Positions 1-6,007 of a stretch of 6,271 nt of DNA are shown in pieces (the first letter of the stretch is position 1; each line of letters begins with the position of its first letter). The notes beneath the pieces are model-generated. The model did no database searches and had not been told where the DNA came from. It saw only the letters and a list, made by a program, of their open reading frames with translations. The stretch covers positions 1 to 6,271 of the forward strand of contig RHAS01000046.1 in assembly GCA_010028615.1 (NCBI GenBank), in the 5' to 3' direction. The stretch comes from Actinomycetota bacterium (lineage in GTDB: Bacteria > Actinomycetota > Actinomycetes > Actinomycetales > Microbacteriaceae). The translations under genes and the position numbers were made by a program.

Positions 1-1620
1 CTAACCTGGGCAATCACTGTTGCTCTTGCTGGTAGCGTTACCGGTTTTATTGTTGGAGTAATTACTAGAACTTTTGATCGTCTGCGTAAGGGTAAGAGCC
101 CAATCGTCGACAACGGACACACACTGATCCTCGGTTGGTCTAACCGCATCTACCCAATTCTTAAAGAGTTAGCTATCGCTAATCAGAATGTGAAGAAAGC
201 CAAGGTAGTTATTTTCTCTGAGCACACAAGAGATTTCATGGAAGATGAAATCGAAGCGCGTGCTACTGAACTTGGAAAACTTAAAGTAATTACCAGAACC
301 GGTGATGTTACTAATCCAGAAGATTTGAAGCGTAGCAATATTGCTGGCGCAAAATCCATCATTGTTTTAGATAGCGATGAAGCTGGGGATGCAAATGTAG
401 TTAGCACCGTGTTAGCTATCAAGGCGGTTAACCCGAATCCAAAAATCAGAATTGTTGCCGAGATTGATGATGCCAACACCGGTGAAGCGTTGACCACCGC
501 AACGAATGGGCAAGTAATAACAGTTCGTTCGCACGAAATTATTGCTAGGGTCACCGCTCAGGCAAGTCGTAGACCAGGGCTAGCTGCAGTGATTCTTGAT
601 TTACTAGATTTCGCTGGCGATGAAATCTACTTTGCCAATGTTCCGGCTCTCTCAGGTAAAACTTATGCAGATGCTATTTTGGCTTTCAACGAGGCTTCAG
701 TAGTTGGAATCCAAGAAAACGGAGTCACCAAAGTTAACCCAGCGATGGATACAGTTCTGACCGCAGAAACCAAAATTATTGCCATAGCTGAAGATGATGA
801 CAAGGTTGTCTATACCGGTGTTCGTGAAGACATCGCTAAAACCCAAGTGGTAAAGGCTGTTAGGGAAGCCAATCGAGCAGAAAGCCTACTAATTATCGGT
901 TGGTCATCAATGGGTAGGACAGTTCTTACCGAACTTGCCGAGTTCCTACCTGCAGGCTCCACTGTGCACATTGTGGCCCAGCAGCGATTTGTTGACCCAG
1001 CAGAACTAGCCGATCTCAGCTTTGGCGATATCGAGGTTAGCTACGCTACGGTCACTGGTGATATTGATGATTTGATTGCTGCTGCTAAAGATAAGCACCA
1101 TGACGAGATCATCGTGCTCGGCTATCGCAACGCCATTACCGAAGCGGAAGCCGATGCACAGACCATGCTAACTATGTTGCAGATGAACCAGCTATTCAAC
1201 CAGGAAGGCAACGGTGTTGAGCCAACCAGACTGGTAGCTGAAATTCTAGATTCGAGAAAGATAGAACTAGCCAGAGTTGCCGCAGTTGATGATCTTGTAG
1301 TTAGCGACTCATTAGCCGCACTCCTAATTGCTCAAATCAGCGAGAACCCTGCTCTTGCTCCAGTATTTAGCGATCTCTTTGACGCTACCGGTGCAACCAT
1401 GAACGTTCGAAGCATTACTGATTATGTGAGTGAAGGTAAGTCGGTTAGCTTCGCTGAATTGGCGGCAATTGCTAGAAACTTTGGTGAGTCGGCAATTGGA
1501 TATCGAAGCGCTAACGGCGCGGTTGGCGACCCAATAACCGGTGTATTACTAAATCCAGCTAAGACCATGGAGTTTGTCCCAGCCAAGGGAGATGCCTTAG
1601 TCGTCGTTGGGAGTTTGTAG
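1..1620 (+). CDS. CASTOR/POLLUX-related ion channel, C-terminal part (5' end outside window)
   Basis: The reading frame is open from the first base, so the GTG at 190 is internal and not the start; 539 residues are visible. Residues 3-21 are a hydrophobic segment, probably the last pore helix, followed by a basic stretch (RLRKGK). A first cytoplasmic RCK-like nucleotide-binding fold starts at about residue 40 with the motif HTLILGWSN and continues through KELAIANQN. The motif IIVLDSDEAGD and the block ending in IAEDDDKVVY follow the order seen in plant CASTOR and POLLUX. A second Rossmann-like fold starts near residue 294 with LLIIGWSSMGR. Family knowledge: the plant homologues are nuclear-envelope cation channels. 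The bacterial members are membrane proteins of about 600 residues or more whose ion and physiological role is poorly defined. The selectivity filter would lie in the missing N-terminus, so ion preference cannot be read here. Family assignment is firm; transported ion and regulation are unknown. Confidence 0.88.
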   Translation, partial: LTWAITVALAGSVTGFIVGVITRTFDRLRKGKSPIVDNGHTLILGWSNRIYPILKELAIANQNVKKAKVVIFSEHTRDFMEDEIEARATELGKLKVITRTGDVTNPEDLKRSNIAGAKSIIVLDSDEAGDANVVSTVLAIKAVNPNPKIRIVAEIDDANTGEALTTATNGQVITVRSHEIIARVTAQASRRPGLAAVILDLLDFAGDEIYFANVPALSGKTYADAILAFNEASVVGIQENGVTKVNPAMDTVLTAETKIIAIAEDDDKVVYTGVREDIAKTQVVKAVREANRAESLLIIGWSSMGRTVLTELAEFLPAGSTVHIVAQQRFVDPAELADLSFGDIEVSYATVTGDIDDLIAAAKDKHHDEIIVLGYRNAITEAEADAQTMLTMLQMNQLFNQEGNGVEPTRLVAEILDSRKIELARVAAVDDLVVSDSLAALLIAQISENPALAPVFSDLFDATGATMNVRSITDYVSEGKSVSFAELAAIARNFGESAIGYRSANGAVGDPITGVLLNPAKTMEFVPAKGDALVVVGSL

Positions 1621-2195
1621 TTGCTAGCTGCAATCCGTGCAGAGTTAAGAGCATTAGGAAATCCTAAGCGGGCTGAGAAGTCAGTAAATTTCACGATGAA
1701 AGACTCTGCGCGCTAATCATTCTCAACCACAAATATGAAAAAGCTGAAAGTGATAGCGAACGAATAGATTTATTTGAGTTTTGGTTAGCATTACTCAAAT
1801 CAAACAAAATCAATAACTGGGATTTCATTGATACCAGCGCGCCAGTGATGGGTAAAATCCTCTCAAGGCACCTAGGTTACAACGCAGCTTTTTTACATGG
1901 CTTAGCAAAGTCAGAAATAATCTGGGAGCGACGAGCAGCAATACTGCTTACGTTTCCTTTGATCAGAATAAATAAATTTGGACCTACCTTGGCAATAGCC
2001 AGAGACCTACTCGATGACAAGGAAGATCTAATCCATAAGGCGGCAGGTTGGATGCTACGAGAAGTTGGTAATCGTGACCAGGAAAAGCTAACTGAGTTTC
2101 TCATGCAGCATAAGTCCAAGATGCCCAGAACCATGCTGCGCTATGCAATCGAGAAATACAGCCCGAGGCAGCGCGCTGAGTTTATGAAGCGCTAG
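1621..2195 (+). pseudogene. alkD: DNA alkylation repair glycosylase (AlkD-like) with internal deletion and frameshift
   Basis: AlkD-type HEAT-repeat glycosylases excise N3- and N7-alkylated purines. Translation would begin at TTG 1621, directly after the channel stop codon, with a good Shine-Dalgarno GGGAG at 1609-1613. This frame gives LLAAIRAELRALGNPKRAEK, a typical AlkD N-terminus, but ends at TAA 1714-1716. The family sequence resumes in another frame from about 1683 (SKFHDERLCALIIL) and runs to TAG 2193-2195, ending in MPRTMLRYAIEKYSP. Between the two parts roughly 40-45 residues of the family are absent, including the segment around G-x-x-x-P before the first helices. The retained part keeps the counterparts of the Bacillus cereus AlkD active site: W (1818-1820), D (1830-1832), R (1932-1934) and W (2049-2051). 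The first in-frame start after the break, GTG 1845, lies beyond the W and D pair, so an internal restart would give an inactive fragment. Either a real pseudogene or a sequence/assembly deletion. Confidence 0.85.
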
Positions 2196-2250
2196 TTATC
2201 GCATTCGCAGAGATCTGTCTCGGCTACTCCAGCTAAAACTTGTGCAGTAA

Positions 2251-4386
2251 CTACTTAACCTTTACCGCCAAAGATGCTTTGCTCGCTGCGGTGTATCCAG
2301 TGGCTGTTTGCTTTACAAGAACACTAAGTTTCTTTCCGACTTGGCTTGGCAAGACTTTATAAGTCTTTTTGGTTGCGCTTTTGATGGGTTTACCATCAAG
2401 TAACCATGAGTAGGAAATCTTTGCCCCGGTAACCCAAGCGACAGCCGTTGCGGTAACTGTTTTTCCTTTAGCAATAACACCAGTTATTTTTGGTGTCTTT
2501 ATTGACATCGTTCCGGAAGCGATGGGTTTATCAATCGAGCTTTTTGATTTTGTAACTCCACCGGTACCAGTGCCTGTCACAGTCACACTTATACCTTTAT
2601 TGTTATCCACTACCTGTGCTGTGTAGGTGTTTTGTGTCGCCCCATCAATTGCAACTCCGTTTCTAAACCACTGATAACTAAGGGTCACACCATCATCCCA
2701 GTTACCAGGTGCTGCGGTGAGCCTGGAGCCGACTTTGGCAAGCCCCGTGATAGTCGGTGTGGGGCTTAGAAAAATAATCCCCTTGATGATGCCTTCGGTA
2801 AATGTGAAAGTGTTTGGTAAGCCAATAGGTGTGCCAGTGATATTCCCAGTAACAACATTTAGAAGGGTTGCGCCGGTTAGATCCGTATTTTCTAGGTTAG
2901 CCCCAGTTAGTTTTGTACCAGTCAGATTTGAGTTGGCGAATGTGGCCATAGCAAGGGATGCTCCGGATAAATCTAACCCGCTCAGATTCAGATTGCTTAA
3001 ATTGGCATTATTTAGGTTTGCTTGAGGGCCAAGCAGGTATCCATTTCTTAACTTCCAAGGAGAAGGAAGTTCATCTGGTAATCCGATAAGTTCTCGCCCA
3101 AGCACGCTGCTGAAATTTACATTGGTGAAATCAGTGCCGGTTATGTTAGCTCCCATCAGATTTACCCCAGATAGGTTAGCGTTTTCAAAGTTCATGCCGG
3201 CCAAATTAGTCCCACTTAGGTTTGCGGCAAGAAGATTCACCCCATTGAACTTAAGGCCTCGAAGATCTAGCCCAGAAAAGTCAGCAGTGCTCAGATTTGC
3301 GGTAGGCCCGATCAAAAACCCTTCAAACAAGCGCCAGTTTTCATCCAATCCAACGGGAGTTCCAACTACTCTCGAAGCAATCAAGCCTGTTAGATCAACA
3401 TCGGTCAAGTCTGTATTCGTGATGTTAGCGCTGGTTAAGTTTGCTCCAGTAATTCTTGTATTTCTAAGATCTACGCCAGCAAGATTGGCATTATAAAGAT
3501 TTGCCGCGGTTAAATTAACTTCGGCTAGGTCAATTCCCGTGAGATCCATATTGCTTAAATTTGCAGTACTCAAGTTGGCATATTGGCCGAAGAGGAACCC
3601 ACTACGAAGCACCCATCCTTCAGGAAGTGCAGCCGGTGTTCCGGTAACGCCTTCAGAAATAAGACCCTCGAAGTCTACTCCAGAGAAATCCGTACCATTT
3701 ATGTTTGTGTTTAACAGCGCTGCCATATCGATAAGAACATCGCGCATATCCATGCCAGATAGATTCGCTCGGATAAGAGCGCTACCGCGTAAGGATGCAC
3801 CAGAAATATTAAAGTTTCTGAAATCGAGATCGGTGATAGTTAGCGATGAGAGATTAGCTTTCGGTCCGATGAGTAAACCCTTTTCTAGATCCCAATCGGT
3901 AGGCAGTGCCAGCGGTGTTCCGGTTATTCCGTTGGCATAAACTCTTTCAAGGTTTGCTTCGGACAGGTTGACGTTGCTTAAGTTGACATCTTTCAGAATC
4001 GCATAACTTAGATTTGCTTTAGATAAGTTGACGTTGGTAAGGTTCATGTTGCTTAGATTGAAAGAGCTAAGTTGAGCTTGGGGCCCGAAGAGAAATCCAT
4101 TCAAGATCAGCCAGCCCTGAGGTAAGCGACTTGGAGTCCCAACTATTTTCTCCGCACGAACATTATTCAGGTTCGCCCCACTTAGGTCTGTGTTGGTTAG
4201 ATTAGCTTGGCTCAAAATAGAGTCACTTAGGTCATAGCCGCTAAGGTTCATCCCTGCAAAATCACAACTAGAGAGATCTAGCCCTGGCCCGGGTTCGCTG
4301 CAGGCCTTGCCGGCATATGCAGGCATCGCAGGTAGCACCAGTAATAATCCGGACAGGAAAACAACAAATTTATTTAGCTTAGTCAT
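2251..4386 (-). CDS. Secreted pentapeptide-repeat protein with C-terminal Ig-like domains
   Basis: This 711-residue protein has a Sec signal peptide: K3 and K6, a hydrophobic core at 7-20, and probable cleavage after AYA at residue 25. A short region with C29 and C41, possibly a disulfide, leads into pentapeptide repeats of the A(N/D)L-S/T-x type from about 36 to 515, expected to form a right-handed beta-helix. The helix is interrupted at regular points by a conserved linker (GTPxxLPxxW followed by GxLxGPxANLS). Residues about 541-622 and 628-709 are two Ig-like domains with the signatures YQWFRNG...GAT..TY and YSWLLDG...SAT..TY, common in actinobacterial surface proteins. No LPXTG motif or C-terminal membrane anchor is visible; the tail is lysine-rich. 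The start is supported by AGGA six bases before ATG 4386. It lies 45 bp downstream of xthA on the same strand and converges with alkD across 55 bp. Function is unknown; the signal peptide argues against a cytoplasmic Qnr/MfpA-like DNA mimic. Confidence 0.88.
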   Translation of the reverse strand: MTKLNKFVVFLSGLLLVLPAMPAYAGKACSEPGPGLDLSSCDFAGMNLSGYDLSDSILSQANLTNTDLSGANLNNVRAEKIVGTPSRLPQGWLILNGFLFGPQAQLSSFNLSNMNLTNVNLSKANLSYAILKDVNLSNVNLSEANLERVYANGITGTPLALPTDWDLEKGLLIGPKANLSSLTITDLDFRNFNISGASLRGSALIRANLSGMDMRDVLIDMAALLNTNINGTDFSGVDFEGLISEGVTGTPAALPEGWVLRSGFLFGQYANLSTANLSNMDLTGIDLAEVNLTAANLYNANLAGVDLRNTRITGANLTSANITNTDLTDVDLTGLIASRVVGTPVGLDENWRLFEGFLIGPTANLSTADFSGLDLRGLKFNGVNLLAANLSGTNLAGMNFENANLSGVNLMGANITGTDFTNVNFSSVLGRELIGLPDELPSPWKLRNGYLLGPQANLNNANLSNLNLSGLDLSGASLAMATFANSNLTGTKLTGANLENTDLTGATLLNVVTGNITGTPIGLPNTFTFTEGIIKGIIFLSPTPTITGLAKVGSRLTAAPGNWDDGVTLSYQWFRNGVAIDGATQNTYTAQVVDNNKGISVTVTGTGTGGVTKSKSSIDKPIASGTMSIKTPKITGVIAKGKTVTATAVAWVTGAKISYSWLLDGKPIKSATKKTYKVLPSQVGKKLSVLVKQTATGYTAASKASLAVKVK
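2842..4281 (-). repeat. Modular pentapeptide-repeat array with a recurring 23-residue linker
   Basis: This is the repeat region inside the secreted protein. Five full linkers start with G-T-P (G-L-P in the fifth) at residues 83, 156, 249, 342 and 435, with first codons at 4140, 3921, 3642, 3363 and 3084 on the minus strand. A sixth, degenerate linker starts at residue 518 and leads into the Ig-like part. In each of the five full linkers the distance from that glycine to the first pentapeptide leucine is 23 residues. The intervals between linkers are 73, 93, 93, 93 and 83 residues, leaving 50, 70, 70, 70 and 60 residues, or 10, 14, 14, 14 and 12 pentapeptides. The copies are clearly diverged at the DNA level, so the duplications look old and are not recent slippage. 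Confidence 0.85.
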
Positions 4387-4419
4387 CGATGGTCCTAACT
4401 CTTAAGGCAATCTTGGCAC

Positions 4420-4441
4420 ACTCAACCCCATTTAGTTGAGT
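4420..4441 (-). repeat. Short inverted repeat across the xthA stop codon
   Basis: The arms ACTCAAC and GTTGAGT (7 bp, perfect) flank an 8-base loop that contains the xthA stop codon, between xthA and the pentapeptide-repeat gene. As RNA from the minus strand it could form a small hairpin. No T-tract follows it, so a classical intrinsic terminator is not supported; an RNA-stabilising hairpin or chance are both possible. Confidence 0.3.
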
Positions 4442-5208
4442 TCAACTACCACCGGAACGTGATCCGATGGGCCTTCACCCTTACGTTCATCACGGTGGAT
4501 TTCTGCACCCGTTACTCTTTCGGCAAAGCTTTCGTTTCCTAGTATGAAGTCGATCCGCATACCTTCATTTTTTGGAAAGCGTAATTGCTGGTAATCCCAG
4601 TAGGTATAGCCCTCAGGGACCAGTGGCCGCACTACATCCTGCATCCCAATTTGCTCGAAAGCCTCAAATGCCTGTCGCTCAGCCTCCGAAACGTGGGTCT
4701 GGCCGATGAAGGCATCCATGTCCCAGACATCGGTATCAAGTGGTGCAATGTTGAAATCTCCCATCAGCGCTAACGGGGTTTCATCTTCAATCCATTCACT
4801 GGTAACCGAGGCTAAGCGATCAAGCCACTCCAGCTTGTAGTCATAGTGCGGGTCATCTAGCGTTCTACCGTTTGGGATATAAAGTGACCAAAGCCTGATG
4901 CCGTTGAAAGTTGCGCCAATCGCCCTTGCTTCTTGAGCTAAGTCAGGCCCAAAACCAGGCATTCCAGCGAAACCAATCTCAACATCGTCTGGCTGCATCT
5001 TGCTGGCAAAAGCAACACCATTCCACTGATTTAGCCCATGGAGCACTACGTGATAGCCAGCATCTACAAAGGCCTGTAGCGGAAACTGCTCTGGTTTGCA
5101 CTTTATTTCCTGCATCGCCAAGACATCGATGTCTGCCCTCTTTAGCCAGTCAACTACGCGACCAACACGGGTTCTAATCGAGTTAACGTTATGAGTTGCT
5201 ATGCGCAT
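4432..5208 (-). CDS. xthA: Exodeoxyribonuclease III / AP endonuclease
   Basis: This is a complete 258-residue member of the exonuclease III (EEP) family, close to the 268 residues of E. coli XthA. Such enzymes cut DNA 5' of abasic sites and trim 3' ends during base-excision repair in the cytoplasm, using a divalent metal. The family motifs occur in order: THNVNSIR with N7, the metal ligand in QEIK (E34), Y110 in LYIPNG, D151 and N153 in GDFNIAP, D220 in RIDFIL, and D249-H250 in the C-terminal SDHVPV. All catalytic positions are therefore present and the gene looks functional. ATG 5208 is the natural start because the family sequence begins there (MRIATHNVNS). Only 16 bp separate it from the divergent pyrE start, and there is no Shine-Dalgarno sequence. 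A TTGAGA/TAAGTT promoter ending 6 bp upstream suggests a leaderless transcript. The pentapeptide-repeat gene follows 45 bp downstream and may be co-transcribed. Confidence 0.95.
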   Translation of the reverse strand: MRIATHNVNSIRTRVGRVVDWLKRADIDVLAMQEIKCKPEQFPLQAFVDAGYHVVLHGLNQWNGVAFASKMQPDDVEIGFAGMPGFGPDLAQEARAIGATFNGIRLWSLYIPNGRTLDDPHYDYKLEWLDRLASVTSEWIEDETPLALMGDFNIAPLDTDVWDMDAFIGQTHVSEAERQAFEAFEQIGMQDVVRPLVPEGYTYWDYQQLRFPKNEGMRIDFILGNESFAERVTGAEIHRDERKGEGPSDHVPVVVELN

Positions 5209-5212
5209 TACT

Positions 5213-5218
5213 TAAACT
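5213..5218 (+). promoter_or_regulatory. Predicted -10 element of pyrE, leaderless type
   Basis: TAAACT matches TAnnnT and ends six bases before ATG 5225, the spacing expected when transcription starts at the start codon. No Shine-Dalgarno sequence sits at a usable distance (the AAGG at 5220-5223 is too close). The -35 region is weak; the best candidate is TTATGA at 5189-5194. The element lies in the palindrome CTTAA-AC-TTAAG (5211-5222), which also contains the xthA -10 on the other strand. Confidence 0.4.
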
Positions 5219-5242
5219 TAAGGCATGACCAATACTTCTCAA
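5215..5242 (-). promoter_or_regulatory. Predicted promoter of xthA, leaderless type
   Basis: On the minus strand a -35-like TTGAGA (5242-5237, five of six consensus bases) is followed after 16 bp by a -10-like TAAGTT (5220-5215, matching TAnnnT). Six more bases lead to ATG 5208, so the first transcribed base would be at or next to the start codon. The -35 lies inside the first codons of pyrE. Leaderless transcripts are common in Actinobacteria. Prediction from sequence only. Confidence 0.45.
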
Positions 5243-5668
5243 GCCAAGCACCGCCTAATTGAACTAATCAAAGAACTAGCCGTGGTGCATGGCAAAGTCA
5301 CTTTATCCAGTGGGATCGAAGCTGATTACTACGTTGATCTGCGCAGGGCAACACTGCACCATGAAGCTGCCCCACTGATTGGTCAAATCATGTTGGATCT
5401 TCTAGATCAAAACAGCATTACCGATTTTGTTGCTATCGGTGGATTAACCATGGGAGCCGACCCTGTAGCCACAGCGGTATTGCATCAGGCGAATAATCGT
5501 GGCAGAAAAATCGATGCTTTTGTAGTTCGCAAACAAGCTAAAGCTCACGGCATGGGAAGACAGGTTGAAGGCCCAGATGTCAGTGGCAAGAAAGTTGTCG
5601 TTGTTGAGGATACTTCAACCACCGGCGGCTCACCGCTGACCGCTGCCGAAGCCCGGTTCGCGAGTTAG
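5225..5668 (+). pseudogene. pyrE: Orotate phosphoribosyltransferase, 3' end lost at a sequence junction
   Basis: PyrE joins orotate and PRPP to make orotidine 5'-monophosphate in pyrimidine synthesis. The sequence follows actinobacterial PyrE closely: LIELIKELAVVHGKVTLSSG at the N-terminus, the substrate-contact stretch ADYYVDLRRATL (33-44), IGGLTMGADP (71-80), the K-x-x-K-x-H-G type region around RKQAKAHG (102-109) and the PRPP-binding motif VVVVEDTSTTGGS (124-136). Family similarity continues through PLTAAEA (residue 143, codon 5651-5653) and then stops. The last four residues, RFAS, are unrelated, and the frame closes at TAG 5666-5668. About 35-45 C-terminal residues expected for the family are missing. 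From 5654 on, the DNA is the antisense strand of lspA. ATG 5225 is chosen because it fits the family N-terminus and the leaderless -10 spacing. The intact gene probably exists in the source genome, with the truncation due to the join. Confidence 0.9.
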
Positions 5669-6004
5669 ACGGTCAATGAGATTGCCAGAAATACCGCCGG
5701 TGAGCATCCCTGCCAAAATCAGCCAACCGGTGGTCTGAATGCGCGGCGCACGCCAGAGCACGAAGAGCAAGGCGACCGATGAGATGATCGTGAAAATCCA
5801 GGTCACGCCAAAGCCGATGCTGAAAGCCGCCGAGTCGTTGTAGGTGAGATACCAACCTAAGATGTCGCCGAAAACGGGCACCGTGTGGTTGGGAACGAGT
5901 CCGGCGATGGCAGCCTCTTTCGTGAGTTGATCGACCAGAGCGATCAAAGCGCCAATCGCAACAACCAAAGCGACTTTGGCTGAGTTTGGGATTCGGCGAG
6001 ACAC
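5630..6004 (-). pseudogene. lspA: Lipoprotein signal peptidase (signal peptidase II), 3' end lost at a sequence junction
   Basis: LspA is a membrane aspartyl protease that removes signal peptides from prolipoproteins. The visible 124 residues contain hydrophobic segments at about 11-28, 66-84 and 92-110, with the family motifs VDQLTKE (D25), YNDSAAFSIG (55-64) and GGISGNLIDRL (103-113), whose D111 corresponds to the first catalytic aspartate. Similarity stops after REPGFGSG (115-122). The expected continuation, H-V-V-D-F with the second catalytic aspartate plus the last transmembrane helix, is missing, and the final QR and stop are antisense pyrE sequence. The product as written would be inactive. 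The start is GTG 6004, three bases after the divIVA stop codon and in the same frame; no other start is available downstream of that stop. Tight spacing suggests translational coupling to divIVA. The divIVA-lspA order is usual next to the actinobacterial division cluster. G+C is higher than in the left part of the window. Confidence 0.9.
5639..5653. other. Breakpoint / microhomology joining pyrE to lspA
   Basis: Conserved PyrE coding sequence extends rightward to 5653, and conserved LspA coding sequence on the opposite strand extends leftward to about 5639. The shared 15 bases therefore encode TAAEA of PyrE on one strand and GFGSG of LspA on the other. Beyond each limit, each gene's remaining conserved C-terminus is absent. 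This is the pattern of two unrelated fragments joined at a short common sequence. Confidence 0.8.
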
Positions 6005-6007
6005 GAC

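Noticed and set aside
190..192. GTG as the start of the channel gene
   Set aside because: The frame continues upstream to the window edge with a membrane helix and the conserved GWSN...LAIAN segment, so the true start is outside the window.
183..554. Open frame of 123 codons on the minus strand inside the channel gene
   Set aside because: The plus-strand frame shows strong family motifs throughout, and the minus frame has a low-complexity Ser/Ala/Thr-rich product with no family resemblance.
1674..1716. Programmed ribosomal frameshift in alkD
   Set aside because: A frameshift alone would not explain the absence of about 40-45 conserved residues, and no slippery heptamer with a downstream structure is evident.
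2196..2250. Bidirectional terminator between alkD and the pentapeptide-repeat gene
   Set aside because: Only a weak 4-bp stem (GAGA/TCTC near 2210-2221) and no T-tract are visible, so a terminator cannot be supported from sequence.
2717..3940. Several open frames of 100-130 codons on the plus strand opposite the pentapeptide-repeat gene
   Set aside because: They are mirror frames produced by the repetitive, stop-poor composition of the repeat gene. They have skewed residue content and no recognisable family, while the minus-strand frame is a coherent 711-residue protein.
2842..4281. CRISPR-like or tandem DNA repeat
   Set aside because: The periodicity is at the protein level (pentapeptides and linkers); DNA copies are diverged, with no identical repeats separated by unique spacers.
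5673..5855. 60-codon minus-strand frame inside lspA
   Set aside because: It is an out-of-frame shadow of lspA; the overlapping frame carries the signal peptidase II motifs.
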